Origin: Pyricularia pennisetigena
Taxonomy: Eukaryota; Ascomycota; Sordariomycetes; Magnaporthales; Pyriculariaceae
Assembly: GCF_004337985.1 (NCBI RefSeq)
Contig: NC_043742.1
Location: 1,784,176-1,848,175, forward strand
Reading direction: 5' to 3'
DNA: 64,000 nucleotides
Part shown: positions 1 to 10,218 of the stretch, piece after piece
How the letters are laid out: each line of letters starts with the position of its first letter
Numbering within the stretch: position 1 is the first letter of the stretch
The notes under the pieces: model-generated
What the model was told of the DNA's origin: nothing
Databases searched by the model: none
The model's input: the letters and a program-made list of their open reading frames with translations, nothing else
Translations under genes and position numbers: made by a program

Positions 1-832
1 GCCATGGATGATGGGCAAAGACAGCGACCAGCAAATCTTGAGGATTCTTTGTCTTTTTTTTCTTTGGAGCATGACATTTGGTACGAGAGGTGTTAAGAAT
101 TCTGTTGTTTGACTATCGAAAAGGAGCACACGTTTGCACGTTCTTTTCTGTTTGCGTTCTTGGCCTCTGCCATATTTTAGTTCAATGTATGCGGCATGCT
201 GTAGTTGCGTCGTCTCTTATTTTACGTATCCTGAAGCGGAGTAGCGAATACAGAATGACGAATGGCGGTGTTGATAATAAGCATATGCATGATTCATGGA
301 GAATATATACCTAGTTATGAGATGGGATTAGCTTGGAAACGTACAGATGAGTCTAAGTCTAGTCTGGTGTATATGATTGCATTTGCATAATTGTTGACTA
401 CATAAAAAAGTGCAATATATATAGCAATGCGTCAAATACCCATATAAATGCTTAACCCCAAGTTCGGTGCAGACGGTAATAGTGACTTAAGGTACCAAGC
501 TGAATCCTAAATTATACTTGCGGAAAGGAGCTTTGGCATGTCGAGTTTCGAAAGTGGGCCCCGAGAACGCGTCAGGCCGGGCCGAAGAGGCCAGGGTCTC
601 GCGATCAGAGAGCTCTGCTGCTTGACCAGGCGGCGAGTCGAGGCAGAAATTATTTTGCCGGGTACTGAGTTGGATTGGCGCAAAGTTGCGGGACGCCGAC
701 TCTCGACTCGCTAAGGCATCACTTTGCAGCTATTACATATTAAACATCAAAAAGGCTCACCTTTGTGCCGCCCATTACCTTTATTGGCATTATAACAGCA
801 TTTGGGAAAGAGCTTAAACACCAACATCCATA
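1..832. other. intergenic, upstream of TIM22
   Basis: I see no coding region here. AT-rich DNA with short open frames fills the first 500 bases. A GC-richer stretch at about 540-715 holds a 10 bp inverted repeat (633-642 against 702-711). The region probably contains the TIM22 promoter and 5' leader. Confidence 0.6.
633..711. repeat. 10-bp inverted repeat upstream of TIM22
   Basis: GCGAGTCGAG at 633-642 is the exact reverse complement of CTCGACTCGC at 702-711, with a 59-base spacer. It lies about 120 bases upstream of the TIM22 start. It could be a paired binding site or chance; no function is known to me. Confidence 0.45.
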
Positions 833-1633
833 ATGAACTTCCCAGGCTCTTCAGGCCTCCCGGGCCAAGGACCGGCGCCGGACCCGAACGAGGAGCAGAT
901 GAAGAAGGTTTGTGCATAGTCGCTGTCTTCTGTCGCGAGCTACAAGCCGAACTAACTGGTGCCCGTTGACTTCTTGCAGTTGAAATCTCTTGGTGAATCA
1001 TGTGCAGCAAAAACGGTCATGTCTGGTGTCGCCGGTCTAGGTCTCGGTGCCGTCTTTGGACTTTTTATGGCTTCGGTACGCAGTCTCACCATCCAACCCT
1101 CCCTGAATCTCGGTTCGACCTACCTGGCAGGGAAGAACGAACGACTTGACTTTTGGAAACTAACCACTCCGGGTGATTACGCAACAAAACAGATGGCCTA
1201 TGACACGCCCTTCCACCACCCGACGCCTGATGCCGCCAAGGCCCCGGCCCCAAAACCCCCCTATGCCGCCGGCACGGGCATCGTGCTGCCGCGTGGCAAC
1301 TATGGCCCGCCTACGGCCACGACGACGCCTCCACCCATGTCATCGCTACCGATGCGCACACAGATCGCGGCCGGATTCCGCGACATGGGCGCGCGGTCCG
1401 TCAGCACGGGAAAGAACTTTGGCAAGGTCGGCGCCATGTTCTCGGGCATCGAGTGCGGTATCGAGGGCCTGCGCGCCAAGAACGATGCCGGCAACGGCGT
1501 CGCCGCCGGTTGCGTCACGGGCGCCATCCTTGCCAGGAACGGCGGGCCGCAGGCTGCCGCCATCGGTTGCGCCGGTTTCGCGGCTTTTAGTGCAGCTATC
1601 GAGATGTGGTTGAGGAGTCCCAAGGACGAGTGA
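833..1633 (+). CDS. TIM22: mitochondrial carrier translocase subunit Tim22
   Basis: Three exons are read: 833-907, 980-1075 and 1193-1633, all joined in phase 0, giving 203 residues. Tim22 is the pore-forming core of the TIM22 complex, which inserts carrier proteins into the mitochondrial inner membrane. The Tim17/Tim22/Tim23-family pattern is visible: a first hydrophobic segment (about residues 34-58), the SYDTP-like sequence AYDTPFH right after it, then [20 protein letters not shown] and the Gly/Ala-rich last membrane segments, ending in RSPKDE. Cys33 and Cys145 sit where the family's disulfide cysteines are expected. The loop between the first and second membrane segments carries a Pro/Ala-rich stretch (about residues 66-110) that appears longer than in the homologues I know. 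It faces the PhoD-like gene tail to tail. Confidence 0.93.
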
Positions 1634-2192
1634 AGGGATATTCTCTCTTTTTCTTTTGGGCCGGTTGAAAGGGGGAATGCTCCGGCGGACTCCTTGGAGA
1701 CTCTGGACTGACGACGTAGACGAGGGGGAAGAGGTTCCACATCATGGCTTAGGGCCGTGTTCTTGCATCGCATCGGCGTTTCTTGTTTTGATCCGGGGGT
1801 TTTGAAAATGATCTTGAGGGAGGGACCTGCACTCCTTGCTTGGGATGATAGATTTAGAGGCTGTGTTTCTATTTGGGCATATACATCTCCACTTTGGCCT
1901 CGGAAAGCTCCGAGGGCATTTGTACAAAGTAATGTACTATTATAATATAGAAATTTCTCAAGGGCAGGATAGGCATAAAGAGGATGAAAATTATTGGTCA
2001 TTAGCGAGGACATATTCCGCTGCTTGGTCTAATCTAGCAGTCCAACTCCTAAAAACAAACCGACATAAAAATCGAAACAAACAATCCTTTGCCCCCATGC
2101 TAGTCTCGCTCTTACATCCAAAGCCGTGACCCATAAAAAGAAATGCAATACACCTCCGTTTTCAAAGAACCTGGGCGCAAATTACTGAAGCT
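1634..2192. other. convergent intergenic region (TIM22 / PhoD-like)
   Basis: No gene is seen. This should hold the 3' ends of both neighbouring transcripts. Long open frames antisense to TIM22 extend into it but lack any recognisable protein. Confidence 0.6.
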
Positions 2193-4091
2193 TTACAGGA
2201 TGTTATCCCAGAAGCTAGTCCCTCTTTCCTTGCGCGGCTCTGGTGGCGCGAGCACCACAGTATCCCAAGTCTCCACTCCATCAATGAAAAGGCGGTACGT
2301 CAAGGTGCTCTGCTCCCCTCCAGCCAGGTTCTCCAGTGTGATGGCCCCAAATTTAGAATTTCCTTTGTTGATGTATCTAGTAGACGTATGAGCAATTAGT
2401 AGGTGAAATTCATAGCGAAGTCAGGTGCAGATGTTGCAAACTTACTTGATCTCGACATCCTCATCGTCAGTTTGTCGATAGGTTGGAATGGGCGAGTAGA
2501 ACTGGCTAAGCGGGCTCACAGAAAATTCGTGGACCGCTGAGCTTTCGGGCCACTTGGAACCAGCCGGTGGAGGGAACTTGGTAGCGGCGAACTCGTGCCT
2601 GTCGCCGGACAGGACAACGACGCCCAGGCCTCGCGTGCCAACGTCCCACATGGCCTCAAGAATCTTTTGCCTCTCGGCGAGGAACCCACCCCAGGTGTCT
2701 TGGGTGTTGACACGCCAGTTCTTGGTGAGCGGGACCGACGATGCTACAACTTTCCACTTGACCCCCTTAGGCTCAGGGCGCTGTAGCCAGTCCAAGAAAT
2801 CCTCAAGCTGCTCTTTCCCAAGCATTGTCTTCTCAGGACTATCATACGGCTTGACCAGGTTGCTGGAGCGATACGTGCGCGTGTCGAGCATGAAGAAGCT
2901 CGCCGGTCCCTGCGAAAACTCAAAGTACGTCGCACCTGCCCTTGCTGCCTGAAGACCAGCCCGACGGGCCGGCGGCGGGTTTACAGCTGTCTGATAGTGA
3001 TGCCAAGGATCAACGGCGGCCTCGTATACTCCTGTTTTGTTGGCGTGCCAGTCATTCGCAATTTCGTGGTCGTCAAGGACGTGGATCCAGCTGAGATTCT
3101 GCCCTACACCGGGCCAATCGGGTGATGCGTAGACCTGACGGTACTCCTGCCTGTACACATCGACATGGGTGCCCCAGCGTTTGGGTACGTCAATGTATAT
3201 GAAGTCGCCGAGGAATAGCATGAACTGAGCCCCAAGAGTTGGAAGGACCTTGGCCAGGTGCCTCATGCCGGGAATTGCGAGTGCGTGGTCCAAGGGGTTG
3301 TATGGCAGGCGCTGGACTATGCACGAGGTGGAAAGAAAAGTAAACTTTCCGTTGAAGAGGTCAGGAGATTGGCCTGGCTTTGGCGCAGAGGTGAACTCGC
3401 CAGAGTGGTTGTTGGAAGTCTGCCACACGTAAGTGCGCTGCTTCGAGTGTCGCAATGGCGCGGTCAGGACTGCCGTGTAATCGGTCTCATTCAAAGTCCA
3501 GCGGACACCTCCCACGCTCTGCCAGGTCGGTACCTCGAACGGTGGCTCAGGGTCCTTGAGGCGGATCTGGAGGGTGACGGGCATCTTTGTCTGATCGGGC
3601 TCGCGGATGAGAAACTTGGCCTCCGTGTCTGAGACGTGACCAACTCGGACAAAAGAAAGGCCTTCGGTCGGGTAAAGATGCTCCCGGAACAACCGGTCCG
3701 CGACCATGCCCACCAACAAGATGTTTATGACGAAGGTGAGATAAGAGGCGAGGGGAGAGCGAGGATTTGGCCTCCCGCCAAGAAGGGTCCGCCATAGATT
3801 GTATGGTTTCTTCTCGATCACCTCATGAACTTCAACCTCTTCCGAGACGATTTTGACCTTGCCATTTTCTTGCGTGATGACTGGAGGAGACGTGATAGTC
3901 GTGTCTCTGACAATCACATCATCGGCGATGTCTTTTTTATATCCCGAAATGAAGCTGGGGACATAGATGGCGAACAATCCAAAAACTACGGCTGGGATGA
4001 GGGGCAGAAGACCCCATCTGAGAAAGAAGTATGACAGAAACCTCAGGGCCACCGAACTGACAGCTGCAGTCCTGGTGTGAAAACTCGCCAT
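2193..4091 (-). CDS. membrane-anchored PhoD-like metallophosphatase
   Basis: Two exons: 4091-2446 and 2376-2193, giving 609 residues. The second exon completes the C-terminal beta-rich tail (YINKGNSKFGAITLENL and onward). I chose the ATG at 4091 (MASFHTRTAAV) because the open frame reaches 4247 but the extra 52 residues are low quality. The N-terminus has a hydrophobic segment at about residues 16-46 and another at about 108-130, so the protein is probably membrane bound. The PhoD-like alkaline phosphatase/phosphodiesterase core follows: FTFLSTSC, MLFLGDFIYIDVP, HVLDDHEIANDWHAN, FFMLDTRTYRS and LSGDRHEFAATKF, which contain the expected Asp, His and Asn metal ligands. The substrate cannot be told from sequence. 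The p24 gene is divergent, about 700 bases away. Confidence 0.88.
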
Positions 4092-4786
4092 CGCGACGGC
4101 GAGGTTGAATGTGCCTGATTTAGTGGTCGTAGAAAGAAATCGGGTGAGGGATGGACGAACTGTGAGGGTTGTGGGAGAGAGTGGTGTGAGTGCACATACA
4201 CACAACCAAGCAATCGGGCCTGACGCAATACTTGACCTCTCAATCAAGGGATTGTGAAGACGGTAAGAAAAGGAAATTGTAGATCACAAATGTAGGACTA
4301 AACATGCCATACGTTCCAGAGCGTACGGTAGTATGACTAGACTAGGTACCTAGGTGTATTGGTGCCATGCAACCAAAGCTTTAAGCAAAGAGCCAGAATC
4401 CTGTGGAATCCGGTCTGATCAGTCTGGAGCTGTGACCGAGGGAATGATGATATCACTCTAGCAGGCATTCACTATGACGGGCGGTTCCTTCACGTGCCAA
4501 GAAAAGTACGTACCTCTTTAGCGTTCCCGGGATCAAACAGGATCCACCATTTGAGCTCGATAGATCCCTGCCGATTATATAAGCTATCGACAAGGGAGGG
4601 GGTTGCTGATGTTCCCACAGTGTGTAGAGTGTGGAGGCTTGGCGTGCAGGGGAAGCTGCGACAACTGGCCAGAAGTTGAGTACCTACAGAGGTTTTGCTT
4701 TGAACAAGATTACCGCGACGTCCCACGCCATTGCGGGTTTGCGACGATAAAACGAGGCCACGATATACAAACCCCCGACCCATACA
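4092..4786. promoter_or_regulatory. divergent promoter region, PhoD-like / p24
   Basis: This 695-base gap separates two divergently transcribed genes and so must hold both promoters. It contains a 12-base perfect palindrome at 4342-4353. No coding exon is evident. Confidence 0.5.
4342..4353. repeat. 12-bp palindrome CTAGGTACCTAG
   Basis: A perfect palindrome in the divergent promoter region. TAGGTA/TACCTA variants recur in other intergenic stretches of this window (near 9105, 24560, 25920, 33650-33680, 33777). Function unknown. Confidence 0.5.
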
Positions 4787-5674
4787 ATGCAGCTGTTTTT
4801 ATTCACATACGGGCTTTTTGCCTGGTTTGCTGCGCAAGCTGCCGCAACGGCCCTGACATATAAACTACACGCGAGCGAGAAGGCGTGCTTCTTCACGACT
4901 GGCAAGACCAAGGGCGAGAAGATTGCCTTTTACTTTGCGGTATGAGAAGCATAGGAATCAATACCATGCCGCGTTGAATGGGCAATCAGACTGATGAGGA
5001 ACGAACAGGTTCAATCTGGTGGAAATTTCGATGTCGATTACGAGGTTGTTGGGCCCACAGGCAATGTCATTCTTGATGGTGAGGCGGAGCGCCAGGGTGA
5101 CTTTGTCTTTACTGTCATCGATATTGGAGAGCACAGGTTCTGCTTTAGCAACACCATGAGCTCATACGACGACAAGGTGGTTGACTTTGAGATTGCGGTG
5201 AGTTGCCCCAGTCCGGCCACCATCGGCCCTGGATGACTTGGGGATACGGACCGAAGTACTGACGGCATGATTGCGCGCAACCCAGGTTGAGAACGAAGCC
5301 CGCGTCGGCCTCCCGTCGAAGAAGGGAACTTCACCAGAACAGACAACGACGCTCGAGGAATCTGCCTTCAAGATCTCAGGCCAGCTGTCGTCCATCACTA
5401 GGCACCAAAAGTACTTCCGTACACGGGAGAACCGCAACTTTGCCACTGTTAGGAGCACGGAGAAGCGCATCATAAACTTCAGTCTGATCCAATGCGGCCT
5501 GATAGTGTTGATGGGTGCGCTGCAGGTGTTTATCGTTAGGTTCTTCTTCCAGGTATGCGGGCGCCTTTTTTTCCAATTGACCACCGTGTCTCATGTTGCT
5601 TTAATCATGTTCAAGACAGGATACTAACTCGAGATTTTCTGAAACTAAAGGGCGCGAGGAAAGGATACGTATGA
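4787..5674 (+). CDS. p24/emp24/gp25L-family cargo receptor
   Basis: Four exons: 4787-4939, 5009-5197, 5286-5552 and 5651-5674, giving 210 residues. p24 proteins are type I membrane proteins that cycle between ER and Golgi in COPII/COPI vesicles and select cargo. Visible parts are a signal peptide (residues 1 to about 22, ending AQAAATA), a GOLD domain with two cysteines (KACFF and HRFCFSN), a coiled segment (QLSSITRHQKYFRTRENRN), one membrane span (INFSLIQCGLIVLMGALQVF) and a short tail, VRFFFQGARKGYV. The tail has the Phe-Phe COPII signal and a basic RK, but not a perfect KKXX end. Length fits the family. The last exon is only 24 bases, but its splice sites and stop fit well. It is closest to the Erp group in my judgement; the subfamily is not certain. 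Confidence 0.9.
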
Positions 5675-6340
5675 TCTGTCTTCCATATACTGGTGGTAAC
5701 TTTTGCTTGGGGCCGTCTGTCTAGGAGTAGAGCAAACAACTGTTGCAAACGGGCAGGTCTCGAAATCATCAAAAATCTGTGTCGTCTGCTTCAATGAATG
5801 TTGCAAAAAGCATGCGCTGTGGTAAATTCTAGAAGCCTTTGGGAGAGTGAAGCAAGCGGGTTTCACTATAGGCATTTTGGTACTCTCAATCTATTCAAAC
5901 AAGACCCATGAAGCCTTGCATGTGTTTGCCGTGCATAATTCAATTCTTCACATGGCTGTGCTGTCCATATCCATAACATCCGAGATGAAGACCTAAAATC
6001 AGATCGAGTTATTAAAGAAAGCATGAGCGGTTTCTGCCTAATCAAGCATGTTAAAATGTAAATGTAAATGTGAGTGTAGTAGAGTCGACTTCAGTGACGC
6101 GCTTATCTAAGGCCCGGTTAACGCATATCTGTCGACCAGACCCACATTTCAATCGCGCTAGCACCAGCCAGGCTGCTGCCACGGCGAACTTTCAACGCGG
6201 CAATGCCAAAATTTCGTTGCAATCATTCGCTCGCGTTGCTAACTTTCTGACTACAAGCATAACTCATCTCGTGCATCATCATTCATTCGGGGGGCTCCCT
6301 GTCGGCCACTACTAGATACCCGCCGACTCGATCATAAACA
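5675..6340. other. intergenic, p24 3' region and PRP45 promoter
   Basis: No gene seen. It contains the p24 3' end and the promoter and leader of the downstream gene on the same strand. Confidence 0.55.
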
Positions 6341-8068
6341 ATGTCGACAATTGCAGCCGGGCTCGCGCGGGCGCTTCCAAAACCGAAATACACAGGCGAG
6401 GATGAAGAGGCGCCGTCACATGGGCAGCAGGCACGCGGTCCGCGGATTCTCGGCCCGGGCCAGCTCGACGAAACGCAAGTGGTGCTGAAGAGGGCAGGCC
6501 CGCCACCGTACGGCCAGCGGTCGGGATGGCGGCCACGAAGCCAGGAGGACTTTGGCGACGGCGGTGCTTTCCCCGAGGTGCCCGTGGCGCAATACCCGCT
6601 GCAGATGGGCAAGAAGACGGCGACCAAGAGCAACGCGCTGGCGGTGCAGGTGGGCTCGGATGGCAAGGTCAAGTACGACGCCATCGCGAGGCAGGGCCAC
6701 AGCGAGAGCAGGGTCATTCACACTTCGTTCAAGGACCTGATCCCACTGCGGCAGCGGGCCGAGGCCGGCGACATCAACCTTGAGAGGCCCAGCGAGGAGG
6801 AAGTTGCTGCCACGACGGAGAGGACCAAGAACGCGCTGGCTGCGCTAGTCAGCGGCGCGGTGGCGGCTCAGAAGCCCAAGAACGTCAACGTGGGCCAGCG
6901 CAAGGACGCGACGTTTGTGCGGTACACACCGGCCAATCAAATGGGCGACTCGTCCAAGAAGCAGGACCGGATTATGAAGATTGTAGAGCGGCAACGGGAT
7001 CCGATGGAGCCTCCCAAATTCAAGCACAAGAAGATCCCGCGAGGCCCACCCAGCCCGCCCCCGCCTGTCATGCACTCGCCGCCGCGGAAGCTGACGGCTC
7101 AGGACCAGGAGGACTGGAGGATACCACCGCCCATCTCGAACTGGAAGAACCCCAAGGGTTTCACTGTGCCGCTGGACAAGCGTCTGGCCGCCGATGGGAG
7201 GGGTCTGCAGGATGTCACGATCAACGACAAATTCGCACAGCTATCAGAGTCCCTGTACGTCGCCGACAGGCATGCACGTGAGGAGGTTAAGCAGAGGGCA
7301 CTGATGCAGCAGCGCCTGGCGGAGAAGGAAAAGGCCCAGAAGGAGGAGAACCTGAGGCAGCTGGCACAGAAGGCGAGGGAAGAGCGTGCCGGTGCCGGGA
7401 GCAGACGGCGATCCAGGTCTGGCAGCCGCAGCAGCCGCTCCTACTCGTCTGGGTCAGATAGCGAAGAATCTGACATCCGAGAACGGGAGCAGGCGAGGAG
7501 AGAGCGACGCAAGGAGGAGGAGCGTAAACTACGACAGTCTAGGATGGGCGCAGAGAGGAGAGTGCAGGTTATGGCACGGGAGCAAAACCGAGACATATCT
7601 GAGAAGATTGCTCTGGGACTCGCCAAGCCCACGCAATCCGCAGAAGGCATGTACGACTCCCGACTTTTCAACCAGTCCTCTGGATTCGAGGGTGGCATCA
7701 ACGAGGACAACCCCTACGACAAGCCGCTGTTTGCGGTTCAGGACGCCATCAGCAGTATCTACCGGCCCCGTGCGAACAACGATGACGAGGACGAGGCGGC
7801 GGGCGATGCGGAGATGGCCAAGATACAAAAGGCGAGCAGGTATGGCGAGGTGCTGGGGCGAGGAACATTCTCCGGTGCCGGGGAGGTGGAAGCCAGAGAG
7901 GGCCCAGTGCAGTTCGAGAAGGATGCTGCAGGTGCGGATCCTTTCAATGTGGACAAGTTCCTGTCCGAGGTTGAACAGACCGCGTCATCAAAGAGGGGTT
8001 ATGGTCTACAAGATTCGGGCAACGATGGTGGCCGGCCGAAGAGAGCTAGGGTGGAGGACGACGATTGA
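6341..8068 (+). CDS. PRP45: SNW-domain splicing factor Prp45/SKIP
   Basis: A single uninterrupted frame of 575 residues. Prp45 (SNW1/SKIP in animals) is a nuclear component of the NineTeen-complex-related spliceosome that acts during activation and second-step catalysis; its animal homologue is also a transcription coactivator. The family signature is plain: ISNWKNPKGFTVPLDKRLAA near residue 265, followed by LQDVTINDKFAQLSESLYVA, and earlier SGVAAQ-type and RYTPANQ segments that belong to the SNW domain. The C-terminal third is highly charged, with an Arg/Ser-rich patch (about residues 350-385) and a basic end, KRARVEDDD. A proline-rich segment (RGPPSPPPPVMHSPPRK) precedes the SNW motif. The absence of introns and the GC-rich codon use fit a highly conserved housekeeping gene. 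Confidence 0.95.
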   Translation: MSTIAAGLARALPKPKYTGEDEEAPSHGQQARGPRILGPGQLDETQVVLKRAGPPPYGQRSGWRPRSQEDFGDGGAFPEVPVAQYPLQMGKKTATKSNALAVQVGSDGKVKYDAIARQGHSESRVIHTSFKDLIPLRQRAEAGDINLERPSEEEVAATTERTKNALAALVSGAVAAQKPKNVNVGQRKDATFVRYTPANQMGDSSKKQDRIMKIVERQRDPMEPPKFKHKKIPRGPPSPPPPVMHSPPRKLTAQDQEDWRIPPPISNWKNPKGFTVPLDKRLAADGRGLQDVTINDKFAQLSESLYVADRHAREEVKQRALMQQRLAEKEKAQKEENLRQLAQKAREERAGAGSRRRSRSGSRSSRSYSSGSDSEESDIREREQARRERRKEEERKLRQSRMGAERRVQVMAREQNRDISEKIALGLAKPTQSAEGMYDSRLFNQSSGFEGGINEDNPYDKPLFAVQDAISSIYRPRANNDDEDEAAGDAEMAKIQKASRYGEVLGRGTFSGAGEVEAREGPVQFEKDAAGADPFNVDKFLSEVEQTASSKRGYGLQDSGNDGGRPKRARVEDDD

Positions 8069-10218
8069 AACTTGTTTGAAAACATTATAGGGCTCTGGCA
8101 AAAGGCATTTTGTTTAATGAGACCCTTAGTTGATACTATTTACGGGGCATTGTGGATAGCGACACTCTTGTCTGATCTTGTCGACTCCTTCACACAACGG
8201 GTAAACCAAAATGTTCTTATCGCCGAAAAGAACCGGGCGCCAAGCAAGGAGATATTATCTCCAGATTAGCCTTCTTCACGGGTTCACGGGTTCGTGGGCA
8301 TTATGAGCCCTCACTCAGTACTCCAACGTCAAAAGATCAACAACCGTGTAATTTGGGGAAAGTTAAGTAACTTTCCTCCTGTGGTTTTTGTTGTTGCTCT
8401 AGCCCCATCCTCTTCATCTATGTTTATGTTTCTTTCGAAGTTAGTTGCTTGTTTTGAATCGGAATGATTGAATCGCGCACGACCATCATGCACCGGCACG
8501 ATGAATCGAAAAGCTCCGAGCGAGAGATATTGACGCGGTGGAAAGAAGAAAAAAAAAAAAAAAAAAGAAAAAAAAAGTTAAGGACAAGAAAAAAAAAACC
8601 CCCCAGAGGTATCCGCATAAACGGCCTTTGACGATGATTCAAACAAAAGCAAGTGGTGCACAAGCTCAGATCGAGAAAACGGGCTCGCCTTGGGCCGCAA
8701 AACAAGGATAAAACAACAACGACTGGGTGGGACCCTCCTTCTTGGTTCGTATCGACGGCCCTGGAGTGTTTCTTCGCCAGTTCTCGCCCCGGTCAAGCAG
8801 TAAAACTATCCATGTCACATCCCAGTCGCAATTTTGCGATGGCAGATCAGGTTGCGTGGGACGAGATGATAATTGTTGGTATTATACTTGGTGTGAGTTG
8901 AGCTAGCTTGTCTTAGGATGGGCCGAGGAAACTGTAAGTGGTCAGCGAGCATGAAGCAAAGCCCCAACCAACCACGCCGCATCATTTGAGCCTGACTGAC
9001 CCGACTCGTCCTCTGAGGTGCTGTAGATAAGTACAGTACATACCTGAGATATAGCAAGATGGGGATACGAGTAGCTGCACGTTTATGAACAAGTCAGAGA
9101 GATAAGGTAGGTACGCATTTACTACTAAGTCTAGCATAGTCCCGGCAGTCGTCAGAAAACATTATGCAAAATTCCAGCAAGATGAAATCCAATTCATGAC
9201 AAGCTTTATTGTAGTCAGGCGCATTAAGCTTCAACAGCGGCACTTTTCAGACGATGGACCAACCTTACGGTTGAAATCATTTTCACCAATAATACCAGAA
9301 AACGTTTGGGTAGCTCAAGACTAGTCCCAGCTCATGACATAAAACCGTGCTGAAGGTTTGAGGTCCATCTTGCACCACACGTCGTACCGTGGTACAGGTC
9401 AGCAAAGAAGCAAAACACCAAAACAACGGGTTACGGGCTCCCTTCCCTTTACTTCTTCAAGATTGTTCTTTTTCTTGAAGATTTACAGCTTTAGACCGGT
9501 ACCTGAACGCCCCGCATGAAGTCTTTCTGCCAGAAGTTACCCGATTTAGATTGACTCCCATGGTAAAGAGCAGAGAAGCAAAGAGAGCTGACCTTGTGTG
9601 CTCTGGCTGCTCCGTCGCTCCCCCCACCCCGGAACTCACACCAACTCCGTAGCAGGCAGCCTCCCGGTAATATTCTGCATTGACGACTCTTGCGGGAGGG
9701 GATAGCTTGGCATGTTATTTTTGATATCGTTCGGGAAGTTTTATAATGTAGTCGCCTTTTTCCGAATCTTCCTTCATTCATGCTTATATTGTGTCATGTA
9801 AATCTCTGAGTCAACTTGTTTAGTCTAGGCACATTCGCCATCTTTTCCTTCCTTTCTGACTTCGTGCACATACCAAACGCTTTCATCCTTTTCTTTTAAA
9901 AAATCAATAACCACATACAGCTGGTCTGAACAGTATAGATTGGCGGATTCGCTGTCTTTGTTTCCTATTGTCGCATATCCATATTGCTCTCCCCAAGAAT
10001 TCATTTGACAATCATTCCCTATTATTTATTTTTATTATATTAAGAAAAGCACCCTTGAAAATATCTCTTAAAAATTGCCTATACCATCAAACCTATCACT
10101 GCTTAAAGAAACAACACAGCCTTCTCCTACGCCTCCCGGAGGTCACGGATTATATATTAGACGCGAGGGGTGGCCCTCCTAATCTCCTCTGCATATTCGA
10201 CACCCGTGAGCCCCGAAA
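8069..10218. other. long intergenic region before the GH16 gene
   Basis: No coding exon can be supported in these 2.15 kb. There is an A-rich tract at 8549-8600 and scattered T-rich leader-like sequence at 9780-10200. It should contain the PRP45 3' end and the glucanase promoter and 5' UTR. Confidence 0.55.

Noticed and set aside
1300..2013. 237-codon minus frame over TIM22
   Set aside because: Antisense to the conserved Tim22 exon; no family features.
7386..8090. Alternate-frame 234-codon protein in PRP45
   Set aside because: Arg/Ser-rich shadow of the Prp45 C-terminal region in another frame.
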